From contig CAWVRF010001077.1 of NCBI GenBank assembly GCA_963932465.1, forward strand, positions 744,001 through 808,000: 64,000 nt of DNA, given 5' to 3'. The notes below the pieces were generated by a model. The model searched no databases. It was not told the origin of the DNA and was given only the letters and a program-made list of their open reading frames with translations. How positions within the stretch are numbered: position 1 is the first letter of the stretch; every line of letters begins with the position of its first letter. Positions 12,645 to 23,394 of this stretch are shown piece after piece. The DNA is from Maratus speciosus (taxonomy: Eukaryota > Arthropoda > Arachnida > Araneae > Salticidae). Made by a program: the position numbers and the translations under genes.

Positions 12645-13065
12645 AAAATTAATAACAGAAGTAAAAGCACGTCAAAGGATACTTTTTTTCTGAGTTCATA
12701 TATGTCCCACGTGTGTTCACAACTACCCCCACAAGTGGGCCACATGTGAACAATTTTTTGAATTTATAAAACTATTTAAAAAAGTAAAAAGTACTATATA
12801 GATGATTTAAAAAAAAATACCATGAGTAAGAAAAAGTTTAGTTTACTGTTATACACAAAATGTGCGTTATGGTATTACAAGTGTAAGTTGAATTTTTTTA
12901 GTAGTTTTTATACATAGAAATTAATCCAATTATGAGAAATTGCTATATTTATGTGAAATGTTCACATGTGCGCCGCTCTCCCCTATATGATAGCAGTCAG
13001 ACCATTTAATAAATGTTTAGCTTTATTAGAAAATATTTTTATATGGTTATTTTTATTTTTAAACA
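12645..13065. other. Unassigned AT-rich DNA, possible short inverted repeat
   Basis: No gene. 'ccacatgtgaaca' near 12740 and the complementary form 'gttcacatgtg' near 12960 could be the ends of a small element, but the match is short and the boundaries are unclear. Confidence 0.3.
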
Positions 13066-14098
13066 GAAAATTAGTCTTCCGAAATTATCTTTTAAAACTA
13101 GTAAATAAATGTAATTGGAAAAAGCAAAACGATTTCACATAAACTGTTTTGTAATTTTTGAAAGTGCAAATTTAAAGACTCTTTTTTTTAACCCTTTATG
13201 TACTGAATTATAAATTCGTCAAATTTTTATCTTCTAAAGCATTTTTCGTGAGTTATTTAAACTACATTAGAAGATTTACCCCATCATTTAATAAATTTTA
13301 GAAGAATTGACTGATTTTAGAAGGATTGAAGGATTTAGAAGGATTAATTAAATTTGAATTTATAGAGATTTTATGCAATATTTATAACCCTACTCAAATC
13401 TTTTATTTTAAATATTTTTCTTAGTATTTTGAAGAATTAGGAAATATACAAATATAATATTCTTACAATAGAAATATAGAAATATTCTCGAATTGAAAAA
13501 TCCCCTCCTCGGCAAAAAAAAAAAAAAAAAGCATCCTTTTAAAAATATTTTTGTTTTGTGTAACCAATAATGCTTTTGGAACAAGATAAAGTAATGTATC
13601 TGTAAGTCATTTTAAACTGTATTACAACTAATCAATTTATTAAATGAATTTTATAACAAGTTATTTTAATGGTACTTATAAGTATCGTCAGTAGATAAAG
13701 GGTTAAAGGCGGCATTTATTCATACTAATCGTAATTTATAGCAGCGTAATTCAGCAAAAATCACTATCTGTCGTTTTCCTAAAAAAAATTAATTCTTGTC
13801 AAGCTGAAACTTAAACAAACTGAATAAAATCAATTCTTTCTTTTGTGAATTTAAATAAATGCGTTTTCCTTTTCGCCTCATGCAGGTGACTTGGATCAGA
13901 TAATTTTCCTTTGATAAAAAGTCGTGAAAAATTGAACTTTCATCGCTAGTTGTCTCTTAAGTTAAACTCTTTTCTTTCAAAGACTTTTCACTGAAGTTTT
14001 TTAATTAACTAAAGAATTGAAACACTTTTAAACGTCTACCTTTGTGCCATCATCGTTGATGCGATATAGATTATTATTACTTATTTTTACTCAGAAAT
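13066..14098 (+). repeat. First copy of a tandem duplication
   Basis: Starts 'tagtcttccgaaattatctt' and contains 'cgatttcacataaactgttt', 'aattcagcaaaaatcacta' and 'gatcagataattttcctttga'. The same series restarts at 14099. The unit without insertions is about 0.5 kb; this copy is lengthened by the 13192 element. Confidence 0.85.
13192..13702. mobile_element. piggyBac-like MITE, 511 bp
   Basis: Ends 'CCCTTTAT(G)TACTG' and the complement '..CAGTAGATAAAGGG', flanked on both sides by TTAA (13188-13191 and 13703-13706). CCC ends with TTAA target duplications are the piggyBac hallmark. The sister repeat at about 14788 has one TTAA and no insert, confirming the boundaries. No transposase frame is present. 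Confidence 0.85.
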
Positions 14099-15148
14099 AA
14101 GTCTTCCGAAATTATCTTTTAAAACTAGTTGGATGTGCCAATCCCAAAACTTTCTTCCATCTCATGTCAATATTTCATTTTAATTAGTTTTATTGGTACT
14201 TTTATTAGAAATACGCAAAACTTCATACACTTTTCGTCTGTACAATATTGAAAATTGCACTAATATCGTTATTACAGCGTCCCCTGCCGGCTGATTTTTT
14301 CCAAATTCAGGGAGGACCTTCTTGCCATGGCCAAAAACATACACAAAAAATTTGGTTCAATTCTATGCATAACTTCATACACTTTTCGATGGTACAATAT
14401 TCAAAATGCACAAAAATCGCTATTACAGCGCCCCCTACCGGCAGATTTTTTCCAAATTAATGGAGGACCTGCTTGCCATAGCCAAAAACTTAAAATAAAA
14501 TTTTGGTTGAATTCTATGCATAGCTTCATACAATTTTTGATAGTAAAATGGCGACACACGGACAGACAGACATTTTGTATAAACATGTTTTTTTGTGATC
14601 TCTGGTCCCTATTTTGTGTCAATCCGTCGAAAACCGGAAGGCGAAAAAAATTTCGATTACAATACTTTCTTCTATTGAAGATAAAAGAAAGTAATTAGTA
14701 AATAAATGTAATTAAAAAAAACAAAAACGATTTCACATAAACTGTTTTATAATTTTTGAAAGGGTAAATTTAAAGACTCTTTTTTTTAACGCGGCAATTA
14801 TTAATTCATTTTTTTAAAATCGCAATTTATAGCAGTGTAATTCAGCAAAAATCACTACCTGTCGTTTTCCTAAAAATATTTTTAAATCGTTGTAAATCTA
14901 GATCTTAAACAAACAGTATAAATTCATGAAATTCTTTCTTTTATGAATTTAAATGAATGCGGTTTTCTTTTCGCCCCATGCGGGTGGCTTCGATCAGATA
15001 ATTTTCCTTTAATAAAAAGTCAAGTGAAAATTTTAAAAACTTTCACCTCTAGTTGTTTCTTAAGGTAAACTTTCTCCTTTCAAAAACTTTTCATTGAAGT
15101 TTTTTGATTAAATAAAGAATTGAAACACTTTCAGACGTCTACCTTTTT
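14099..15148 (+). repeat. Second copy of a tandem duplication
   Basis: Head-to-tail copy of 13066-14098, interrupted after 'aaaactag' by the element at 14129-14695. It lacks the 13192 insertion and shows an intact TTAA at the matching place (about 14788). Confidence 0.85.
14129..14695 (-). mobile_element. Non-autonomous element, short form of the 24214 family
   Basis: Splits the repeat phrase 'aaaactag|taaataaatg', leaving 'tag' on both sides. One end, 'ggatgtgccaatcccaaaac', is the complement of the right end of the 24214-25290 element. The other end carries 'ttccggttttcgacggatt' in complement and an 'aagaaagta' terminus, also shared with it. Inside are two ~130-bp direct repeats with 'acagcgccccctaccgg'. 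The superfamily is unclear. Confidence 0.75.
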
Positions 15149-15303
15149 TTTAAAAAAAAAAGACGTAAAAAAAAAATCCACATCGATTTTTTTTTAAGGG
15201 GTCTCATTCCTTTTAAAATCCCTGTAGCCAGTTGAAAAGGGATGTGGTTTCGATTTTCATAACTTTTTAAATACTTATTGAAATTACATAAAACTTTGTA
15301 ATA

Positions 15304-16099
15304 CAGGGTGTTTATAAAGTCCCGGACCCATTTTGATGTTTAATAACTCATAAAATAATAAAGATAGATTAAAATTAATAACATAAATGGTTAGATAGAC
15401 TCAAAAAGTTTCATGACCCTTGTCAATGAACTTCCACGTGTGCCCCCCTTCGTCGCACGGAGAATATCAAGTCAATAGTCAATTTCACGCCAGGTAGCGG
15501 CAAGCATGTCAGCATCCACAGAGGCTATTGTGGTTGTAATTCTGGCTTTTAAGTCATCAATGTTCGACACTCTCCTCTTGTAAACATTGTCCTTTACAAA
15601 TCCCCAAAGGAAAAAAATCCAGCGGCGTTATATCAGGTGATCTGGGTGGCCAAGGAATTGGACCTCCTTGCCCAATTCATCTTCCTGGAAAATGGTCCTT
15701 CAAAGAAGTACGAACGATGGTACCCCAATGAGGTGGTGCACCATCTTGTTGCAAAATGAAACAATGAACGCTCGAATAAAACATCACATACAAAAGTAAC
15801 ATGGAATAAACACATCAAAAGTAAACATAACATTGCAATAGTTGCCACAAACAAAAGAGAGAAAAATGAAATTAATAAGCAGACGATATTTAGAAAAGTA
15901 CAGATATTTAGACTGGAAAATGAAATTATCTGAAATTAACCACGCACGCAGACGATATTTACAAAAGTAAAGATATTTAAACCTGAAAAGGAAGATATAT
16001 GAGTTATTCCATCAATAAATGACTTAAGTTTGTTTATATCTTCATTATTTTATGAGTTATTAAACATCAAAATGGGTCAGAGACTTTATAAACACCCTG
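15304..16099. mobile_element. Mariner/Tc1-type element, internally deleted
   Basis: Inverted ends of about 55 bp start 'CAGGGTGTTTATAAAGTC' and continue through 'ccattttgatgtttaat'. TA flanks both ends (15302-15303 and 16100-16101). The related fold-back copy shows the uninterrupted site 'gtaatatatttaag' near 16982. A broken transposase tail lies on the minus strand. At 796 bp it is too short for a full element of this class. Confidence 0.9.
15423..15785 (-). pseudogene. IS630/Tc1/mariner transposase C-terminal remnant
   Basis: Translation of the minus strand gives FILQQDGAPPHWG, then IGQGGPIPWPPRSPD, then NVYKRRVSNIDDLKARITT. These are the second and third catalytic acidic regions of a DDE/D transposase (QQDGAPPH and PRSPDITPLDFF). 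The N-terminal DNA-binding domain and first catalytic residue are absent. There are two in-frame TGA codons (one where W is expected after PGR, one after IDY), a one-base insertion in the T-run following LDFF, and another shift near the end. It is a dead gene inside the 15304 element. The 73-codon open frame over this interval is a different frame. Confidence 0.85.
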
Positions 16100-16873
16100 T
16101 ATATTTAAGTCATATTTAAGGATTTTATAATATAAAAGTAAACATAATATAATATAATGAAAAATACACTTCAAATAAAATTTAATTTTTTTTCACATGG
16201 TATGCCACTATCCACACAATTACTTCGAATAGATACATCGACTCAAAAACTTTAAATATAAAACTTGTGTTAAATGTTAACTTTGAACTCTACTTTATAG
16301 AATAAATTAATGGTATAGAACTTCTTTGAAAGAAACTATTTTAAAAATTCAATTGAATTTCAAAAATGAAAAAATGATTGAAAAAATAATAAATTAATTA
16401 TTAAAAAAAAATAATGTTTATATTCACTTATCTCAATAATATTAATTCATTCTATAAAATATATGTTACAGCTCATTTTAACATAATTCTTATGTTTATA
16501 TATGTATTGTAAATTATATTATCGTGCGGATTGTGAAGTACCATTTGAAAATATTTTGCAATATTAACTGAACTGTATTTTTTACTATATTAGAACATAA
16601 CTGTTTATTTTTACATTTTATAAAGCCTTAAATATGACTTAAATATACTACAGATATTTATGTAGTTTGCACTTTGAGAGGCTAAATCGTTGCATATATT
16701 CTCGCTGCGCAAAAGTTTTCTTTTTGTTCTCGGATAATGGATGGGAATTAAAAGCTTAATGGATAAATTATTCTACTATTTTTTTAAATGAATCTGTAAA
16801 AATTCTTTGTTATGTAGTCTTGCTTAACCTGTTAATGCCCAGCGTCATATAAATCGATCAGCTTCATTTTGTT

Positions 16874-17636
16874 TCATTAAGATGTGTCCCACCTTTTAAA
16901 ATCTCCGTCGCCAGTGCAAAAGAGATGTAATTTTAAGTTCTCATAACTTTCTAAATTCTTATTGAAATTACACAAATATCTGTAATATATTTAAGCCCTA
17001 TATAAGGTTTTATAAAATGTAAAAATCAACACTTATATTATAATATAAGAAAAGAAACAGTTTAAATAATATTGCAAAATTTTGCCACGTGATATTTCAT
17101 AATCCGCACGATAACTTAATTTACAATAGATACATAAACATAAAAATTACGTTAAAAGGAGCTCTGACCTATATTTTAAAGAATGAATTAATATTATTGA
17201 GATAAGTAAATATTTTCATTATTTTTTAATCATTAATTTTTTTTTCTTTTTTTTTTCCATTTTTCAAATTTAATTGATTTTTTAAAATAGTTTATGTCAA
17301 AGAATTTTTATAAATTCATTCTATAAAGTAGAGTTTAAAGTTAATTTTAACATAAGTTTTGTGTTGATATATGCATTTGAAGTTAAGTTATCGTGTGGAT
17401 AGTGACATACCATGTGAAAAAAAAATTGCAATATTTATTGAACTGTATTTTTTATTATATTATATTACACTATAAGTGTTTATTTTTACATTTTATAAAG
17501 GCTTAAATATGGCTTAAATATATTACAGATATTTGTGTAATTTCAATAAAAATTTAGAAAATTGTGATAACTTAAAATTACATCCCTTTTGCACTGGCGA
17601 CGGAGATTTTAAAAGGTATGATGCACCTTAAGTCAT
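16874..17636. mobile_element. Fold-back element copy 2
   Basis: The whole element is an imperfect palindrome centred near 17255. It starts 'ccttttaaaatctccgtcgc' and ends with the complement, and the arms share 'gcaaaa(g)agatgtaatttta', 'ttattgaaattac' and 'cgataactt'. Each arm is about 380 bp with almost no spacer. There is no coding sequence. Confidence 0.8.
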
Positions 17637-17776
17637 GTAATGCTTTTATTTCAAGCTAATATTAGCTGAAACTGAGCAAAATTTAACCCTTAATTACCGT
17701 GTGTTACGTTTCGGCAACGTATCCAATTTGTCTTCTAAAATACTATTAGAAGAATATTGAAACTTTAAGGGGGTCG

Positions 17777-18830
17777 GGGAGGCGTATTTCAGAAGTGCAC
17801 ATTCAGAGCGCGACCGGAAGAAATACTGTCCTCTGAATGGTTGAATGAATTTCGTCACTACCGGCAAATGTTTGCTTACTTTCACAGAGCAGTTCTGCCG
17901 CCTATAAATATGCGTTTATTTGATCTAAAAACATGCTAAAAAAAGATAGTTACGATAAGATAGTTTTTGTAATTGAGGTATATATTTAAATTGTAGTCAG
18001 AAATTAGTTATTTACATGCAATTACATGCCATCTTTAATAATTCCATGCCAATTGCATTTCGCCGATAAGCAATGCTAATTTTAATCTCAGAATAGTTTT
18101 TTAATAGTTTAAAATTAAAATTATCTGTTTAAATGACTTTTTAAACATAATTGTACTGCAGTAACATGTGATTTTGACAAATAAAATTCTTGATGAAGAT
18201 AGAATTTTTTAGTATATTAAAAGTATTTTAACTTTATCTATCCTTTAAAAAAAAAAAAAAAAAAAAAAAAACATTGCTTTTGCTTAAAAGAAAAAATACT
18301 TCATTACTTATTATCATGTGACTTTCACACCATAAGTTAAGGCATTATTCCTTTTTTTTAGTTCTTATTCAAATTGATTTCACTTACTTTTTGCTGAATG
18401 TCACTTATTTTATTAGTAAGTTTACTTTCATATAGCATTTCTGAAATCTATTGAGAAATATCTTAACTAATAGCGCACTAGTTTTTAAAAATTAAAATAT
18501 ATATTTTAATATATTTTTTAATGTGTTTAATTTGTAGTCAGAAATTAGTTATTTACATGCCACATATAAAAAATTGCATGTAATACATAAACAATGCTGC
18601 TTTTAATCTCAAAATATTCTCTTAAAATAATAATAATAATAATAAATATTTCCATTCTCTCATGTATTGTTCACACCATAAGTTAAGGAATTCTTTCCTT
18701 TTTTTAGCTCTTATTCAAATTAATTTTACATACTTTTTATTGAATGTCACTTATTTTATTACTTTCTTTAGCAGTTCTGCTATTTGTTGAGTAATATCTT
18801 AAACATGCTAATTTAATAATTAGTAACATG

Positions 18831-18879
<49 letters not shown>

Positions 18880-19372
18880 TTTAAGATATAAAATTTAAAA
18901 CCTTTTTATGTGTTTAGTTTGTACTCAGAAATTAGTTGTTTACATTCTATGCTTGCTTTTATGTCATCTATAAGCAATACGGCATTACATCTCATAACAT
19001 TCTGAACATTTTTTTATTTTTAAGTTTAAATTTAAGCCTCTACATTAAACCTCTCACTTTAAATAACATTTTTAAACATAATTGTACCAGATTAACATGA
19101 TTTCAGGAAATGAAATTCTTGATGGAGATAGAATAATTTAGTATATTAAATGTAGTTTATTATTATCTGTCTGTTGCAGAAAAATGGCCTTTCTCTTAAA
19201 AAAGAAATAAAAAACTACCCTAATTATTTACCCTCATGACAATATCACATTATCACGCAAACGTAAACAAAACACAATCGTTTGCCGGTAGAAACGAAAT
19301 TCATTCAACCAATCAGAGGACAGTATTTCTTCCGGTCGCGCTGTGAATGTGCACTTCTGAAATACGCCTCCC
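17777..19372. mobile_element. 1.6-kb element with ~105-bp TIRs
   Basis: Ends 'gggaggcgtatttcagaagt' at 17777 and the complement ending at 19372. Similarity continues for about 105 bp through 'gaccggaagaaatactgtcc' and 'ttgaatgaatttcgt'. The interior is AT-rich, with 'tcagaaattagttatttaca' recurring at about 17998, 18538 and (variant) 18926, and with A and T homopolymers. No transposase was seen. Flanks give no clear target duplication. Confidence 0.8.
18832..18877. repeat. Poly(T), 46 bases
   Basis: Uninterrupted T run inside the 17777 element. A poly(A) run of about 24 bases lies at 18248-18271. Confidence 0.9.
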
Positions 19373-19719
19373 GGGCACCATTAATGCCTAATGTTGCCAA
19401 TAAAATGCACACTGAAAATATACAGTAGCGCTCAAAAGTATTTTGACAACATTATATTCTCTCTTATTTTATTTAATATAAAAATGTAATAGAAAATATA
19501 TTCCTTATAATTGAGAACACTGTGACTGCAGTTATTTAAATGTATCAAGTTTCAACTTGTTTGTTTACATTCGGCGCCACCGAAGAAATATGGCTCCGCC
19601 TTAGCTCAAAAGTATTTTGACAATTAGTTTGCATTTAATTGTTGAAGGTGTCAGTGGCGCTATAGCTTCGATTAATGTTTTTATTGACTTATTGTGATTA
19701 TTCTTAAAGATCAGGAATG

Positions 19720-20175
19720 CCGAAAAGTAAAAAAATATTAAAGTGATTCTAGAAAAGCCGCTGTAAATGCCCTTAAGAAAGGTGGACTGCAAGCAGAACT
19801 AGCTCGTTCTTTTAACGTGTCTCGGCAACTTGTCATTACATGGAATGAAATTTTTAATAAACAGAAATACATCAAAAATAAGCCTCAAAGTGGCCATCCG
19901 AAAAAACAACTTGAAATATTGACTATATTATAAAAATGATACCTAAAGTGGTTGTCGTAAGTCCGCTGTAATAATAAAAAGTGAATTGAAAGAAAATTAC
20001 GGCATAGACATACACGTTTCATCGGTCAAACGACGCCTAAACCTCTATGGTTTACATGACAGAAGACCAGCAAAAACACGTTTCTAATCTACTAAGAATA
20101 GGAAGGCTAGAGTTCCATTTGTAAAACGGCATAACCCTTTCATGGGCGAAGCAATGCTATTGCTGAAGTTTTGAA
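19720..20175 (+). pseudogene. Tc1 transposase 5' half, left arm
   Basis: Starts ATG CCG AAA AGT and reads through GLQAELARSFNVSRQLVITW (first helix-turn-helix), NKPQSGHPKKQ (the linker typical of Tc1 enzymes), and ELKENYGIDIHVSS then RLNLYGLHDRRPAK (second helix-turn-helix). It is broken by frameshifts and stops near the start codon and at about 19930, and ends before any DDE catalytic residue. It is the mirror image of the minus-strand copy. An enzyme of this length could bind DNA at most and could not cut it. Confidence 0.85.
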
Positions 20176-20294
20176 ATTAATGACTGACACCAGAATTTTG
20201 GTTACAAAAAATTCGGTTTATTATGTGTGTGAAATATAGCTTTTTCATATTTAAAAATAAATTTATTTTCAAATTCCGGTGTAAATCATTAATT

Positions 20295-20929
20295 TCAACA
20301 CTTTCGCAATAGAATTGCTTTGCCCCTGAAAGGGTTATGCCGTTTTACAAATGCAACTCTAGCCTTCCTATTCTTAGTAGATAACAAACTTGTTTTTGCT
20401 GGTCTTCTACCATGTAAACCATAGAGGTTTAGGCGTCGTTTCACTGATGAAACGTGTATGTCTATGCCGTAATTTTCTTTCAATTCATTTTTTATTATTA
20501 CAGCGGACTTACGACAATCACTTGTAGATATCATTTTTATAATATAGTCAATATTTCAAGTTGTTTTTTCGGATGGCCACTTTGAGGCTTATTTTCGATG
20601 TATTTCTGTTTATTAAAAACTTTATTCCATGTAATAACAAGTTGCTGAGACACGTTAAAAGAACGAGCTCAGTGGTGGAAAATTGGCGCAGAGGCGGAGC
20701 TTATTGACACCACTAAATTTTAGTAGTATTTTTTAGCTTATCTAATGGCAGAATTTCTGAGTTTTTATTAAGGTGAAGAATACTATAATAATTTAGTGGT
20801 GCCAATAGGCTCCTCCCCTGCGCCAATTTTCCACCACTGACGAGCTAGTTCTGCTTGCAGTCCACCTTTCTTAAGTGCATTTACAGGCTTTTCTAGAATC
20901 ACTTCAATATTTTTTTTACTTTTCGGCAT
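20295..20929 (-). pseudogene. Tc1 transposase 5' half, right arm
   Basis: The minus strand begins ATG (20929), MPKSKKNIEVILEKP, and continues as GGLQAELAR, where the 170-bp MITE plus 7-bp target duplication interrupts it. It resumes SFNVSQQLVITW and NKPQSGHPKKQ. A frameshift then moves into the open frame 20534-20295 (79 codons), which reads DCRKSAVIIKNELKENYGID, VSSVKRRLNLYGLHGRRPAK and NRKARVAFVKRH. These are the two helix-turn-helix domains of Tc1/Tc3 transposases. The catalytic domain is missing. About 150 codons remain of a family usually near 340. Confidence 0.88.
20670..20839. mobile_element. hAT-like MITE, 170 bp, with 7-bp target duplication
   Basis: Perfect ends 'CAGTGGTGGAAAATTGGCGC' and complement; 'acgagct' is duplicated on both sides (20663-20669 and 20840-20846). 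The left arm of the host palindrome keeps the uninterrupted sequence (complement near 19803). The interior is also palindromic. CAGTGGTGG ends resemble hAT elements, but hAT normally makes 8-bp duplications. Confidence 0.9.
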
Positions 20930-21331
20930 TCCTGATCCTTAAAAATAATCACAATAAGTCAATAAAAACACTAATCGAAGCTATAGCGCCACTGACACCT
21001 TCAACAATTAAATGCAAACTAATTGTCAAAATACTTTTGAGCTAAGGCGGAGTCATATATCTTCGGTGGGGCCGAATGTAAACAAACAAGTTGAAACTTG
21101 ATACATTTAAATAACTGCAGTCACAGTGTTCTCAATTATAGAGAATATATTTTCTTTTACATTTTTATATTAATTAAAATAAGCGAGACTATAAGGTTGT
21201 CAAAATACTTTTGAGCTCTACTGTAATTAAATCAAATTCAACATGTAGATGGCAGCAATTGTGCTGTTTACGAATAAAGATACATTTATTTTTTGAATTG
21301 TTGTTGCTACATGGGCTTTTTGTTTTGTTTA

Positions 21332-21711
21332 GAAGCTTGCGAAATACCCTATTTTGTTCTGCAGTGAGCAAACAAAATTTATTCCTTATTATAGTTCTTA
21401 AAATTCATGCTTGTCTAATATTATACAATTTTTATTAATTAAAGCCCAGTGTTGCCGATTGGCAATAGCCTTTTTTTTTAGCCGTAAATGATACTTAAAC
21501 AAAATATGATTTTTAAATTTTTTTCCCATTTTTTACTTAATAAAAGAAAGACGAAAACATTTTTTTATTAATTTCTAAAAATCGGGTGTTAGGATTAAAC
21601 ACAAATTAATAGCATGAAAAATGTTTAATATATTAGGTAATGTTTAATGCAGCATATATTTGAAATTAAAATAATATTTTTTGAATTTTACATGCATGTT
21701 TCGTTTTGTTT
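21332..21711 (+). repeat. 381-bp tandem duplication, copy 1
   Basis: From 'agaagcttgcgaaatacc' at 21332 to the same phrase at 21712. It contains 'ccagtgttgccgattggcaa' and 'aatgtttaatgcagcatata'. The small open frames here differ between copies and are not genes. Confidence 0.9.
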
Positions 21712-22290
21712 AGAAGCTTGCGAAATACCCTATATTGTTCTGCAGTGAGCAAACAAAATTTATTCCTTATTATAGTTCTTAAAATCCATGTGTGTCTAAT
21801 ATTATACAATTTTATCCAGAAAAATTATTTTCTTCAATTAAATTCCAGTGTTGCCGATTGGCAACAACCTGTTTTTTAGCCGTAAATGATACTTAAAACA
21901 AAATACAAGGGTCGTACTTGTCCTGAAATTTGACGACCAGGAAATTCTTCGGTACCAGTATTTTCTTATGGAATAATCTCTTTTTAAATAAGACGAAATT
22001 TCGCACGCTTAACCTAGATTTATTTTTCTATTAACAAGTAATGATATCTGTCCTGAAAAAAAAATCCCTTAAGTGTACGACCCCTGAAAATAAGATTTTT
22101 AAATTTTTTCCCATTGTTTACTTAATAAAAGAAAGCCAAAAAACATTTTTTTATTAATTTCTAAAAATCAGGCATTTAAGGATTAAACACAAATTAATAG
22201 CATGAAAAATGTTTAATAAATTAGGTAATGTTTAATGCAGCATATATTTGAAATTAAAATAATATTTTTTGAATTTTACATGCATGTTTC
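21712..22290 (+). repeat. 381-bp tandem duplication, copy 2
   Basis: Close copy of 21332-21711, lengthened by the MITE at 21906-22086. Similarity ends after 'acatgcatgtttcgtt'. Confidence 0.9.
21906..22086. mobile_element. MITE of 181 bp with CAGGGGTCGTAC-type ends
   Basis: Ends 'CAAGGGTCGTAC' and the complement of 'CAGGGGTCGTAC', with 'aaaata' on both sides. Copy 1 of the host duplication has the uninterrupted site near 21500, which fixes the boundaries. The ends resemble hAT elements, though the visible duplication is 6 bp. Confidence 0.8.
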
Positions 22291-22388
22291 GTTACGAATG
22301 ATAATCATGATAACTATGTTAATAATAATTACGCATACATCTCGACCATTTAAAGACCCTGTAGCATTGCTTCAAAGACGTTTATAAT

Positions 22389-22390
<2 letters not shown>

Positions 22391-22438
<48 letters not shown>
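22391..22438. repeat. (TA)n microsatellite
   Basis: Roughly 23 uninterrupted TA dinucleotides. Confidence 0.9.
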
Positions 22439-22440
<2 letters not shown>

Positions 22441-22502
22441 CTCAAAAATTCGCCTTCCAAAACTATTCTCTAAAATTGGCACATATTACAATAAACATCT
22501 TC

Positions 22503-22620
22503 TAATCCGGCACGTTCGGGGCTTGCAGCAAGCCGGATTACGAAATTTTCCGGATTACAAGAAGAATGTCGGGAAAAACGTAGTTAGAATTAAACAAAAC
22601 TAGTCGTTGAAGGCCACCGT
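22503..22620. mobile_element. Possible pogo-like terminal fragment
   Basis: Repeated 'aatccggc', 'gccggattacgaaa' and 'ccggattacaag' phrases resemble the ends of pogo/Tigger elements. No second end was found, so only a fragment is claimed. Confidence 0.35.
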
Positions 22621-22749
22621 AATACTTACCCATCATGGATATAGATAATATAAAATATGAAAATAAAACATGTGATATTTGCCCAGCATTGTACCATGTT
22701 ACTTTTATTCATAATTTAGTTTATTTGGACTTCCTTAAATATAATTAAA

Positions 22750-22931
22750 GCACAGATGTCATATTGGCGCGATTTTTTATGACGCCAATGTCATATACGC
22801 AACGGGTACTTAACTGTCCCAAAGTGTCGTTATTTTGCTTGATATGGTAACCCGGATGATGTTGTTTATGCTTTTGAAGCTTTCGCCAAATTGGCAATCG
22901 CGCCAATATGAAGCATATATGACATCTGTGC
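22750..22931. mobile_element. MITE of 182 bp with GCACAGATGTCATAT ends
   Basis: 'gcacagatgtcatat' at 22750 and its complement ending at 22931. Next to each end is 'attggcgcgatt' in opposite orientation. The internal 'gatatggtaacccgg' recurs near 36884. Confidence 0.7.
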
Positions 22932-23009
22932 CATAATTCATATAACCCCTTAAGCTAATATTACTTTTTGTTGCATTAAAATATCTCAATTTGTTGATTT
23001 TCTGTAAGA

Positions 23010-23305
23010 AAGTATTGGTTTACAATGGAAGTCTATGGGAATTTGGCGAAATATTAGTGATACCGCCAATTTGGCTTCACATTTGGCGACTCATTTTGGT
23101 CGCCATATTTGGCGATATACCGCCAAGTTGGCGACAAACTTGGCGGTGTTTGGCGACAGAACAGGGTCCCCTCCTATGGTAAACCCCCTTGTAGGTATGG
23201 AGAGGCATTAAATGCTTGACATTTACGATAAGCCATTATTGGCATTTAATCTTATAGTTTGCCGATAGTTTTATATAGTTTTTTGGTCGACGGGATAATC
23301 GAGTA
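23010..23305. repeat. TTGGCGA-rich segment and relative of the 36.9-kb element
   Basis: At 23040-23155 the words 'ttggcg', 'tggcgac' and 'ccgccaa' occur about every 10-20 bases. From 23225 to 23303, 'gccattattggcatttaatc' and 'ggtcgacgggataa' match 37075-37132 near the right end of the fold-back element there. A 63-codon open frame across it follows from the repeated words and is not a convincing gene. Confidence 0.5.
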
Positions 23306-23394
23306 GTAACGAATTGCGTAAAAGAAACATCCATATAACTTGAAAAAATATAATCGTATTAACTATCAGTTTACTGCGTCGGATTAAGCGTCTC

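Larger units (their letters stand above)
15192..16657. mobile_element. Fold-back element copy 1, interrupted and truncated
   Basis: Matches 16874-17636 across 'ccttttaaaatc(t/c)c', 'ttattgaaattac', 'actctactttatagaat' and 'cagatattt(a/g)tgta'. It is split by the mariner-type element at 15304-16099. The right arm stops at about 16657 instead of reaching the terminal 'tttgcactggcgacgg' block, so this copy is truncated. Confidence 0.75.
19423..21223. mobile_element. Palindromic Tc1-like element
   Basis: Ends 'CAGTAG(C/A)GCTCAAAAGTA' flanked by TA on both sides (19421-19422 and 21224-21225), the Tc1/mariner signature. Beyond the ends the whole element is one inverted repeat: 19423 to about 20205 and about 20270 to 21223, with a spacer near 65 bp. 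Each arm carries the same 5' half of a Tc1 transposase, so the two halves converge on the centre. The right arm is longer because of the MITE at 20670-20839. Confidence 0.9.

Noticed and set aside
14248..14698. Overlapping open frames of 70, 123 and 73 codons on both strands
   Set aside because: They lie in the ~130-bp internal repeats of a non-autonomous element, contain the same repeated peptide twice, and match no protein family I know.
15633..15854. 73-codon minus-strand frame as a gene
   Set aside because: It is an alternative frame over the transposase remnant; the recognisable transposase residues are in another frame.
22991..23182. 63-codon frame with W/I-rich repeats
   Set aside because: Produced by the repeated ttggcga word; no start context or homologue.
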